Assembly (NCBI GenBank): GCA_030690925.1
Contig: JAUYFO010000035.1
Location: 1 to 5,866, forward strand
Direction: 5' to 3'
Source of the DNA: Candidatus Moraniibacteriota bacterium
GTDB taxonomy: Bacteria > Patescibacteriota > Minisyncoccia > Moranbacterales > UBA1568
DNA: 5,866 nucleotides
Positions 1 to 5,865 of this stretch are shown in pieces. Below the pieces are notes generated by a model. That model saw nothing but the letters and a program-made list of their open reading frames with translations, was not told the DNA's origin and searched no databases. The translations under genes and the position numbers were made by a program. Numbering within the stretch: the first letter of the stretch is position 1; the number at the start of each line of letters is the position of its first letter.

Positions 1-2154
1 AGCTTCTGGGGATTTTTTGGCGACCCATCACGTGGGGTAATCTCGGTGACGGCCTTGGTGCTGGCGTACTACCTAATCCTCAGTCACTTTACGATGCAGC
101 GCTTTCGGATTATTTTTGGAGCGTTTCTTGCTTCGGGATTCATTGTTGTCGTATGGAGCTTCCTCGCTCTCATGGATATTCAGTTTCTTCCAGAGAGTTT
201 GGAGAAGTTTGCCCCGATTAGTTTGATTGGTACGGTTTCCACTTTGGCAACCTACCTTGGTCTGTTGGCCCCGCTGTTTTTGACGGCGGTTTTTGCTCTG
301 TGGAAAGAAGGTTCCGTGAAAACGAAATGGCGTACGATCGTGACCAGCCTGTTGTTTCTTGGTTTGGCTATTGACCTCTTCTTACTCTTGGCGTTGTATG
401 CTTTTGTACCGTGGATTGTAGTGCTCGGCGGATTATCGTTTTTCATGGTCTATATCTTGGCTCAGATCGTGCGACCATCGGAAAAGTGGACATGGGCACC
501 GATGCTTATGTTTGCCTTTGTACTGGGTTTCCTCATGATTGGCAGTAACACCTTGGTGCGCGCCTCACTTCCGGTGGAAGTGGCTCCAAATATCTCGCTC
601 TCTTGGCAGATTGCCAAGGCCACTTTGGCCGAACACTTCGCTCTCGGTGTCGGACCAGCTAACTACGGCTATGCTTTCTCGATGTTCCGCCCTATGGAGT
701 ATAACTTGAACTCGCTTTATACCTTGCGTTTCTACCAAGGGACAGGACTATTCTTTGAGTCGCTCTCGGTTATTGGGGCAGTGGGTACCATTCTCCTCCT
801 TATCCTAGGCTTTTCTTTTCTCAGTGTTGGACTGTATCTCTTGACTCACGAGAAACAACGAAACAAAATCTATTCGCTTGGTTTCTGGACGGTCATTGTC
901 ATGTTTTTCATCGCCGCCTTCATAGCGCCGATAAATGGGCCACTGCTCTTGCTCTCGGTACTCCTGGCCGCGCTTGGTTTGGGTATCCTCATGATGGAGA
1001 GCGGTTCGGAAGAAAAGTATCTGCACCTGTCGTTCAAAGCCGCACCGAAGTTTGCCTTGGCCTTGGCCTTCATCTTCATGGTGGTGTCGGCCGGTGTGGC
1101 ATTTCTTTTCGTCTTCATGGGGAAGGTCTTTGTTGCCGATATGACCGCTGGCAAGGCGGTGCGGATGGCTGCGGCAGCCCCCAGCCGTGATGCGGCGGTA
1201 CTCTTAGCCCAAGCCATCCAGCGTTACCCACAAGAAGGCCGCTACTTTACTCGCTTGGGACAGGAGTATGTCTCTTTGGCTAATGTCGAAGCCAGCAAGG
1301 GCGAAAAAGATCGTGATGTGAACACGGTAGCGACCTATGTGCGCCAGGCGGTAGTGGCTGGTGAGCAGGGGCGTAAGCTCATGCCAAACGATGTCATGGC
1401 CGCCGAGTCCATGGCTCTCATCTACGAAAATAGCGCGGTCTACGCTAGTGACGCCTTGCCGAAAGCGGAAGAGATTTATAATCGCGCCCATGAATTGGAG
1501 CCGCATAATCCGTTGTTTTATCTCAAGCTTGGCCAGGTGAAGCGTGCCACAGGTGATGCCAAGCCAGAAGGAGCCGAGCGCACCGCTCTCTATACCGAAG
1601 CACGGGACTTTTATCAGAAGTCTATTGATGAGAAGAGGAATCTGGCCGTCGCTCACTACAACCTGGCCATCATTCAGGCCCGGCTCAAAGAGCTCGACAA
1701 GGCGATCGATAGTGCTACGGCGGCTCTCAATATTGATCAGAAGAATCTCAATTATCGTTACAACCTTGGTGTGCTGTATCAACTGCGTGCCAAAGATGGT
1801 GATGAGAAAAAGGCGGAAGATGTTTTCAACAGCATTCTTACTGCCAATGACAAACTGATTGATGTCCGTCTCAGTCTGGGGCTGCTCTACGAGAAAGAAG
1901 GGAAAAAGCAGGCCGCTATGGATGAGTATCAGAAAATTGTTGATTTGCTCCCAGCTGATGCCGAAGGCAATGTGAAGCAGACTCGGGAACAGGTGGAAAA
2001 GTTGATTGATAATGTCAGGAGTGGTGTCGGAAATCTGAAGAACTCGGTCGCTGTGGAGGCCGCTGCCACGCAGGTCGCTCCTGCCACAGAACCAGATGTG
2101 CCTGTCGTACCAGCTGGACCAAACGTTTCGCCTCTGGCCGAGCCTGGTCAGTAG
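1..2154 (+). CDS. Wzy/O-antigen-ligase-like membrane protein with C-terminal TPR domain (5' end outside window)
   Basis: The reading frame is open from base 1, so the gene starts upstream. The GTG at 46 is internal: the 15 codons before it continue the frame without a stop and no ribosome binding site precedes it. Counting from that GTG (702 residues), hydrophobic segments lie near residues 22-43, 60-86, 98-142, 150-167, 235-267, 277-316 and 333-360, giving a multi-pass inner-membrane protein. Residues 184-243 have the look of the O-antigen ligase/polymerase (Wzy_C/WaaL) family: a W-containing helix, then LGVGPANYGYAF, an aromatic stretch and an E before the next membrane segment. Residues about 385-640 are soluble and helical with TPR-type pairs, for example around 470-500, 515-545 and 545-580. 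The last 35 residues are rich in Ala, Pro and Val. Family members transfer or polymerise lipid-linked glycans at the outer face of the membrane; the TPR part probably binds partners. Specific substrate is unknown. It ends at a bidirectional terminator facing the Nudix gene. Confidence 0.85.
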   Translation, partial: SFWGFFGDPSRGVISVTALVLAYYLILSHFTMQRFRIIFGAFLASGFIVVVWSFLALMDIQFLPESLEKFAPISLIGTVSTLATYLGLLAPLFLTAVFALWKEGSVKTKWRTIVTSLLFLGLAIDLFLLLALYAFVPWIVVLGGLSFFMVYILAQIVRPSEKWTWAPMLMFAFVLGFLMIGSNTLVRASLPVEVAPNISLSWQIAKATLAEHFALGVGPANYGYAFSMFRPMEYNLNSLYTLRFYQGTGLFFESLSVIGAVGTILLLILGFSFLSVGLYLLTHEKQRNKIYSLGFWTVIVMFFIAAFIAPINGPLLLLSVLLAALGLGILMMESGSEEKYLHLSFKAAPKFALALAFIFMVVSAGVAFLFVFMGKVFVADMTAGKAVRMAAAAPSRDAAVLLAQAIQRYPQEGRYFTRLGQEYVSLANVEASKGEKDRDVNTVATYVRQAVVAGEQGRKLMPNDVMAAESMALIYENSAVYASDALPKAEEIYNRAHELEPHNPLFYLKLGQVKRATGDAKPEGAERTALYTEARDFYQKSIDEKRNLAVAHYNLAIIQARLKELDKAIDSATAALNIDQKNLNYRYNLGVLYQLRAKDGDEKKAEDVFNSILTANDKLIDVRLSLGLLYEKEGKKQAAMDEYQKIVDLLPADAEGNVKQTREQVEKLIDNVRSGVGNLKNSVAVEAAATQVAPATEPDVPVVPAGPNVSPLAEPGQ

Positions 2155-2169
2155 TCTCTCGGATAAGCC

Positions 2170-2201
2170 AAAAAAGACCCTGTTTTTACAGGGTCTTTTT
2201 T
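2170..2201. terminator. Bidirectional intrinsic terminator between converging genes
   Basis: A perfect 13-bp inverted repeat (arms 2170-2182 and 2189-2201, loop TTTTTA at 2183-2188) has core GACCCTG/CAGGGTC flanked by A6 on the left and T6 on the right. Read on the plus strand the T tract follows the hairpin and ends the membrane-protein gene 15 bases after its stop. Read on the minus strand the A6 becomes T6 and ends the Nudix gene, whose stop codon is at 2204-2206. One element therefore serves both converging genes. Confidence 0.9.
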
Positions 2202-2203
2202 CT

Positions 2204-2695
2204 TTACAAGAATGAGTCTGCGCTGAAAAAGGCAATGTCTTTATCTGACCATACCCATTTGGTGATTTCTTTTACGAGTGGAAAGGTCTCATGTTGATCG
2301 ATGTTTTCTCGATTCACCCATGAGAATGAAACAGACTCGCTAGTGGTGGAAGGTTTTTTCTGTGATTTTTGACAGAGAAATACTATAAGGAGAGGTTGAA
2401 AGACCATGGGGCCGACTGACAAGAGATACTCTGGTGAGCTAAATACACCAATAAGTTTCTGTGGTTGTACGTCAAGCCCAGTCTCTTCTTTCATTTCCCG
2501 TATCAAGCAGTCAGTCAAGGATTCTCCGGGTTCGAGTTTTCCTCCTGGCAGCGCCCAAGATGGATGATCCTCGCGTTGATGTAGCAAAATTGAGCCGTGG
2601 TCATCTACAATCACGCCGTGAACTGATGGTAGCCAAGGCTGATTCGGTGTTGGTTGTTGGGACAAGTCTTTTTGATAATGAATAGTTAGTGGCAT
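2204..2695 (-). CDS. Nudix family hydrolase
   Basis: A 163-residue protein of normal length for a single-domain Nudix hydrolase. The Nudix box GX5EX7REUXEEXGU is complete at residues 52-74: G52, E58, then REMKEETGL at 66-74, which supplies the metal-binding glutamates. The strand before it (HGVIVDDHGSILLHQRE, then WALPGG) is typical of the fold. Family members hydrolyse nucleoside diphosphates linked to another group (oxidised dNTPs, nucleotide sugars, ADP-ribose, dinucleoside polyphosphates) with Mg2+ in the cytoplasm. The exact substrate cannot be told from this sequence, so no symbol is given. The ATG at 2695 has no clear Shine-Dalgarno sequence before it. It lies 18 bases after the stop of the broken minus-strand frame at 2714-2905, so it was probably the second gene of an operon and may have depended on translational coupling or now has a weak start. 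Confidence 0.93.
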   Translation of the reverse strand: MPLTIHYQKDLSQQPTPNQPWLPSVHGVIVDDHGSILLHQREDHPSWALPGGKLEPGESLTDCLIREMKEETGLDVQPQKLIGVFSSPEYLLSVGPMVFQPLLIVFLCQKSQKKPSTTSESVSFSWVNRENIDQHETFPLVKEITKWVWSDKDIAFFSADSFL

Positions 2696-2713
2696 AGTTT
2701 CAATAGGTATATT

Positions 2714-2905
2714 TTAGTTACTAGATTTCAGAGCGTTGTTTACAGTTTCCCATAAATTCTCAGGATAGCAAGGGATCTCGGCCATCCATGCCATATGAGG
2801 ATTTTGGAAGAGATATTTTGTGAATGGCTCGGTTGTTGTCTGTTGTCCAAAGATAGTTTTGGTTATGGGGCTAGAGGCACCTGTTGTGCCTTCCTGGTAG
2901 AGGAT
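2714..2905 (-). pseudogene. Start-less C-terminal gene remnant upstream of the Nudix gene
   Basis: On the minus strand a frame stays open for 63 codons and ends in TAA at 2714-2716, 18 bases upstream of the Nudix start. It begins right after an in-frame TGA (2906-2908) and has no usable start near its beginning; the first ATG lies deep inside, leaving about 26 residues. The translation looks like real protein: a GTTGASSP turn region, then TEPFTKYLFQNPHMAWMAEI, a Cys-Pro-rich turn and an amphipathic C-terminal helix (ETVNNALK). I do not recognise the family. Upstream on the same strand an ATG at about 2956 opens a different frame that runs out of phase over this region, so either a frameshift or replacement of the 5' part could explain the break. 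Tandem placement with the Nudix gene supports an ancestral operon. It could also be a chance open frame. Confidence 0.4.
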
Positions 2906-3022
2906 TCAGTGGAGGTGTAAACTTGACGCTGCAATGCTACAAGTATCGACATCTCTATAAATTTGTGTTAAAAGATAAATACCTGATAATTTGGTTAGGC
3001 AACAGAAAAGAGGTTATATATT
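2906..3022. other. AT-rich intergenic leader upstream of the glycosyltransferase-like gene
   Basis: This stretch separates the minus-strand remnant from the plus-strand unit. By hand count, bases 2941-3020 contain 22 G or C in 80, far fewer than the genes around it. It holds a good promoter candidate (2963-2990) and the ribosome binding site AAGAGG at 3008-3013, nine bases before the ATG at 3023. It also holds GGAGGTG at 2911-2917, seven bases before a TTG at 2923 that opens a 48-codon frame ending at 3069 inside the next gene. That small frame could be a leader peptide, but it has no recognisable similarity and I do not annotate it as a gene. Confidence 0.5.
2963..2990 (+). promoter_or_regulatory. 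Candidate sigma-70-type promoter for the 3023-4917 unit
   Basis: TTGTGT at 2963-2968 and GATAAT at 2985-2990 are separated by 16 bases, close to the -35/-10 consensus, inside an AT-rich region. Transcription would start near 2997, giving a short leader of about 26 bases that includes the ribosome binding site at 3008-3013. A weaker alternative -35 is TTGACG at 2923-2928, whose only matching -10 (TATCGA) is poor and at a short spacing. Confidence 0.45.
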
Positions 3023-3730
3023 ATGACGAGTTCATTAAAAAAAGTGATTATCGGAATAGTCCAGCGTGATTTTCCGATACACGAGAAAACGTGGAGTGCA
3101 ATTAATACTTTGCCCTGTGGGGCGATAGTAATTGATGCATCGGAAAAGCAAATCATTCAACCTACAAACAGAGTATCGGTGTTCCACAAGCCGGATGACC
3201 GAGGGTTTTTCGCTATTGCATTGCTTGTGCCGCTCTTTCGGGAATTTCTGCGTACGGACGGAGAGGTCTTGTTTCTTATTGAAGGTGATCTTGTTCCGAC
3301 TGTTGAGAACATTGACCAGGCTCAGCGAGTTGAAACAAATACCAAGATTTTGTATCAGGAAGCAGAGCCTGAACATCTTCACGCTTACATTCGCCGTGAA
3401 GGTCTAGCTGGGGTTATTCTGCGTTCCGAAGTTGAGCGCATGTATGGATGGATGTTCATGCAACCATACGATCGCTTCCGACATTATGAAGGGTATTGTG
3501 ATACTTATTTGTGGACTGCAGTTTCTTCGGAAACTACTGGCTACAATGTTGATACATCGGGGCCAGACTGGATTAAGGTGCTGCATATGACACATGATGA
3601 TGCTACTCGAGTTACGAAAAAGCAGCGTTTGAATATGAAAGTTTATCGCGCGCGTCATGCGGCAGTTACTCAGCTCGCGCTTGAATGTAACAGACACAAT
3701 AACTCAGGCTTTATTGATGCGGCTATTTAA
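3023..3730 (+). CDS. Putative GT-A-like glycosyltransferase
   Basis: A 235-residue soluble protein with no signal peptide or membrane segment. The ATG at 3023 is preceded by AAGAGG nine bases upstream. The pattern fits a GT-A nucleotide-sugar transferase. The first strand KVIIGIVQRD (7-16) leads into a helix, and the second strand GAIVIDAS (33-40) ends in an acidic residue. Strand VLFLIEGDLVP (82-92) carries E87-G-D89 at the place of the metal-binding DxD motif. G127-LAGVILRSEV is followed by RHYEGYCDTYLW (153-164), where E156 and D160 could play the acceptor-base role of the ED motif. H188 in KVLHM could be a late metal ligand. The known family function would be transfer of a sugar from a nucleotide sugar, perhaps to a surface glycan. 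No family member is recognised by name, and the fold call is inference from motif order. It lies 65 bases upstream of the ApgM-like gene and is probably cotranscribed with it. Confidence 0.55.
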   Translation: MTSSLKKVIIGIVQRDFPIHEKTWSAINTLPCGAIVIDASEKQIIQPTNRVSVFHKPDDRGFFAIALLVPLFREFLRTDGEVLFLIEGDLVPTVENIDQAQRVETNTKILYQEAEPEHLHAYIRREGLAGVILRSEVERMYGWMFMQPYDRFRHYEGYCDTYLWTAVSSETTGYNVDTSGPDWIKVLHMTHDDATRVTKKQRLNMKVYRARHAAVTQLALECNRHNNSGFIDAAI

Positions 3731-3779
3731 GTAGCAGATTGTCGCAAAGAACCGTTTTCTATTTGGGTCTCAAAGACTT

Positions 3780-3789
3780 TAAGGAGGTG
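3780..3789 (+). promoter_or_regulatory. Very strong ribosome binding site that fixes the start at 3796
   Basis: TAAGGAGGTG is a full 10-base match to the complement of the usual 16S rRNA 3' end, and lies six bases before the ATG at 3796. It rules out the in-frame upstream TTG at 3739, which has no such site. A short possible hairpin (GGGTCT at 3765-3770, loop CAA, AGACTT at 3774-3779, with G-T pairs) sits directly before it and might modulate access, though the stem is weak. Confidence 0.85.
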
Positions 3790-3795
3790 TGTCTC

Positions 3796-4917
3796 ATGAA
3801 TGATCTCTCGTTACATGGTTCAAATAGAACCATTTATCTGATTATTGACGGGATGACAGAAACCGTCATGCAAAATTCCACTCTGTCACTGGCACGAACC
3901 CCAGTTATCAACGGCTTAGTGAATGAGCGTAGCATTATTGGTTTTTATGATCCTGTTATCCGCCCTGGAGATGCTGAACCTAAGACCGACGTGGTTGTTC
4001 CTTGCTACTTTGGTTTGCCTGCTCACTATAATCCGGGCCGGACAGCTTTGGAGCTTCTTGATAACGGGGTAAAGTTAAAAGCAGGAATGCTTTGCGTAGA
4101 GGTCAAGGTCAGGTTCGATAGCCAGGCAGATGAAGATAACTGGGTGAAGCTAAAAAAAGTTCCTGATGAGACTGTCTTGCAACTGGAAGCTGATCTGATG
4201 AGTGCAATCGGACATCAAAATTTTGTGATATCCAAAGCGACTGAGGCTGGTGCTCGCATCCTTTTCTACTTTAAGGACTTAGGCCAAGAAGACGAAGCGT
4301 TGAGTATCCTTCCTGCTGTCTGCAAGAAGCATGGTCTTATTGCTGTTAAAAGCTCGGCAGACATGATTAGCGAGGAGTTTCTTTCCTTTGCTGACAAGTC
4401 TGCCGATACCTTTTTTCTCGGCTGGGCAAAAGGCAGCTTGAGAGGTGCTCTGCGTTTTTGCGGACTTCGTGTGAATGAGTTTTCGCGAAAGCGTGATGAC
4501 TTTTATAACTGGAGCAGTTATAACGCTAATTTCGATGAGTGGCGTGTGCCTGTCTTACAGAATGGGCCCGCATATCAGCGCTATGTGCTCTACACTAAGG
4601 AATCTGCCTTTGCAGCACGGAGAGGGAATCAGGATAAAAAGCGCGAGGCGATTGAGTTTATGGACACCATACTTGGCAAGTTTTTGGCAGTCTTTCCAGA
4701 AGAGGTATTTTCAATTGTTGTGCTTAGTGATCACTCCGCCGATATAGGAGGAAATACCAATCCATCAACTCATACCAGCTTTGCTATTTTACAGGCGGGC
4801 TATCGAGATATTATTTCTAACCCCCTTGTTAATTTTAGCGAAACTTTTATCGCTGGTTTGGGTAATAAGCTGTTTACCCAAGAGGAAGTGATCTCTTTCA
4901 TCGGGCAAGATTCATGA
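3796..4917 (+). CDS. ApgM-like protein of the alkaline phosphatase superfamily (archaeal-type phosphoglycerate mutase relative)
   Basis: A 373-residue cytoplasmic protein, slightly shorter than typical ApgM enzymes of about 400. The start at 3796 is chosen for its perfect ribosome binding site. Order of motifs matches the 2,3-bisphosphoglycerate-independent mutase family: IYLIIDGM (13-20, metal ligand D18), TPVINGL (35-41), PKTDVVVPCYFGL (62-74) at the nucleophile site with T64 in place of Ser, YNPGRTALELLDNGVKLKAG (78-97) matching the YPGRGPLEA-type segment, and near the C-terminus VLSDHS (309-314, D312 and H313) and H326 in STHTSF. The family interconverts 3- and 2-phosphoglycerate, while relatives are phosphatases or phosphotransferases. 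The DEAGH-type segment that should give the other metal ligands appears as KESAFAARRG (268-277), so the second metal site seems lost. It may therefore act on another substrate or be catalytically altered. A glycolytic role is possible but less likely given the glycosyltransferase-like neighbour. Confidence 0.75.
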   Translation: MNDLSLHGSNRTIYLIIDGMTETVMQNSTLSLARTPVINGLVNERSIIGFYDPVIRPGDAEPKTDVVVPCYFGLPAHYNPGRTALELLDNGVKLKAGMLCVEVKVRFDSQADEDNWVKLKKVPDETVLQLEADLMSAIGHQNFVISKATEAGARILFYFKDLGQEDEALSILPAVCKKHGLIAVKSSADMISEEFLSFADKSADTFFLGWAKGSLRGALRFCGLRVNEFSRKRDDFYNWSSYNANFDEWRVPVLQNGPAYQRYVLYTKESAFAARRGNQDKKREAIEFMDTILGKFLAVFPEEVFSIVVLSDHSADIGGNTNPSTHTSFAILQAGYRDIISNPLVNFSETFIAGLGNKLFTQEEVISFIGQDS

Positions 4918-4928
4918 TCAGTAAAACA

Positions 4929-4964
4929 GGTGCTTTATTCAAAAGAATAGAGCACCCTTTTCTT
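4929..4964 (+). terminator. Intrinsic terminator closing the glycosyltransferase/ApgM-like unit
   Basis: A 12-bp stem (arms 4929-4940 and 4945-4956, one G-T pair) has loop AAAA and is followed by CTTTTCTT at 4957-4964. It starts 11 bases after the ApgM-like stop codon. It separates that unit from the metallophosphoesterase gene, which then needs its own promoter or read-through. A weaker A-rich flank on the left makes it mainly a plus-strand terminator. Confidence 0.85.
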
Positions 4965-4991
4965 GATTTCAGATAGGGAGCATGATAGTAT
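4963..4991 (+). promoter_or_regulatory. Weak candidate promoter giving a near-leaderless metallophosphoesterase mRNA
   Basis: TTGATT at 4963-4968 and TAGTAT at 4986-4991 are 17 bases apart. Transcription would then begin at or next to the ATG at 4999, which would fit the lack of a properly spaced ribosome binding site. The -10 match is only moderate and read-through from the upstream terminator is an alternative. Confidence 0.2.
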
Positions 4992-4998
4992 CCAGAAC

Positions 4999-5754
4999 AT
5001 GAAACCTCTACTTACCATTGCTGCCACAAGTGACATTCACGTTAATAAATACCCCATTCAAAGGGATTTTTTCAGTCAGGTTAATGGAAAAGCTGATCTT
5101 CTTCTGATTGCGGGGGACATGAATGACGGGATTGAAGAACAGATACAACATTTTCTTGACCTTATTTCTGAAGTTAAAATTCCCATTTTTATTATCTTCG
5201 GTAACCACGACGCCAATGAAAATGATTTGCCAAAAGCGCGAAACCTTTTAGTTTCAAATACGTATGTCACTGTTCTTGACGGAGAGTATACTGAAAGTCG
5301 AGTGAAGAATATTCGTGTCGGCATCGCCGGGGCGAAAGGGTTCGGAGGCGGATTTGCTCCAAACGAGCTGCGAGGCAATATTGGAGAGCAGATGATGAAA
5401 GATTTCAGAAAAGAAATCGATTGTGAGGTAGAAAAACTTGGGAGCGCACTTGAAAAAATGGCTGATTCGTCACCTGATATTAAAATTGCCATGACCCACT
5501 GGGCTCCATTTAAGGAAGTTATTGAAGGAGAACATGTTGAGCTTTATCCATTTCTGGGAAGCTCAAAATTGGGTGACGTTATTGAACAAGCGAAAGTTCA
5601 TCTTGCCATTAGCGGCCACGCTCATGTGGGGCCAAGTGGTTTGAGGATGACCAGTGGCGGTATTTTTGCCAGCAATGTTGGATACCTTGTTAACAAAGAA
5701 AAAATGATTTTTTTTGATTTTCTCTCAGATAAGACGGTAAAAAGACGAGATTGA
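4999..5754 (+). CDS. Calcineurin-like metallophosphoesterase
   Basis: A 251-residue protein with every motif of the two-metal phosphoesterase fold: SDIH (11-14; D12, H14), AGDMND (38-43; D40), GNHD (68-71; N69, H70, D71), H167 in MTHW, and GHAH (206-209; H207, H209). Family members cleave phosphomonoesters, phosphodiesters or nucleotides using Mn2+, Fe or other metals. The substrate cannot be assigned. No signal peptide is seen, so it is probably cytoplasmic. The ATG at 4999 is chosen because the protein then begins MKPLLTIAATSDIH, the usual short lead into the first motif. The in-frame TTG at 4963 lies in the T tract of the upstream terminator and is unlikely. An AGGGAG at 4975-4980 is too far from 4999 (18 bases) to be a normal ribosome binding site. 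The gene follows the ApgM-like gene by 81 bases across a terminator and so is probably a separate transcript. Confidence 0.93.
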   Translation: MKPLLTIAATSDIHVNKYPIQRDFFSQVNGKADLLLIAGDMNDGIEEQIQHFLDLISEVKIPIFIIFGNHDANENDLPKARNLLVSNTYVTVLDGEYTESRVKNIRVGIAGAKGFGGGFAPNELRGNIGEQMMKDFRKEIDCEVEKLGSALEKMADSSPDIKIAMTHWAPFKEVIEGEHVELYPFLGSSKLGDVIEQAKVHLAISGHAHVGPSGLRMTSGGIFASNVGYLVNKEKMIFFDFLSDKTVKRRD

Positions 5755-5760
5755 TAAAGT

Positions 5761-5865
5761 TTAGGGACTGCAACTTTTGCTTGATATCTTTCTAATCCAC
5801 AGTTCGAACTTCATCCAACAGGTGGAGCAATCAAAACGAGCCTGTACAAGCTTTTTTTGAGATAC
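5761..5865 (-). CDS. Possible C-terminal end of a gene entering from the right edge
   Basis: On the minus strand one frame is open from the window edge to TAA at 5761-5763, giving 34 residues with a CSTC pair (two Cys separated by two residues) followed by aromatic and basic residues (FELWIRK). The other two minus frames hit stops early. It would converge on the metallophosphoesterase gene with only six bases between stops, a usual spacing in compact genomes. The piece is too short to identify and could be chance. Confidence 0.2.
   Translation of the reverse strand, partial: VSQKKLVQARFDCSTCWMKFELWIRKISSKSCSP

Noticed and set aside
46..48. GTG at 46 as the start of the membrane protein
   Set aside because: The frame is open to the window edge, the preceding codons look like continuous protein and no ribosome binding site is present.
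1204..2235. Long minus-strand open frame (343 codons) opposite the TPR region
   Set aside because: It lies antisense to a well-supported TPR-coding frame, crosses the terminator and part of the Nudix gene, and has no family-like features; it is a by-product of codon bias on the plus strand.
3035..3697. Open minus-strand frames opposite the glycosyltransferase-like gene
   Set aside because: They lack ribosome binding sites and family-like features and are shadows of the plus-strand gene.
3739..3741. TTG at 3739 as the start of the ApgM-like gene
   Set aside because: No ribosome binding site precedes it, whereas ATG 3796 has a perfect one and yields a normal family N-terminus.
4963..4965. TTG at 4963 as the start of the metallophosphoesterase
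   Set aside because: It lies in the T tract of the upstream terminator and adds residues not expected before the SDIH motif.
5801..5810. Perfect 10-base palindrome AGTTCGAACT, resembling a tRNA T-loop
   Set aside because: No acceptor, D or anticodon arms can be built around it, and a single 10-base palindrome is expected by chance; it could be a protein-binding site but nothing else supports it.
5821..5858. Possible hairpin followed by T7 near the right edge
   Set aside because: Only a four-base CAGG/CCTG stem with a large loop forms, and the TGTACA palindrome next to the T run cannot form a looped stem, so a terminator is not supported.
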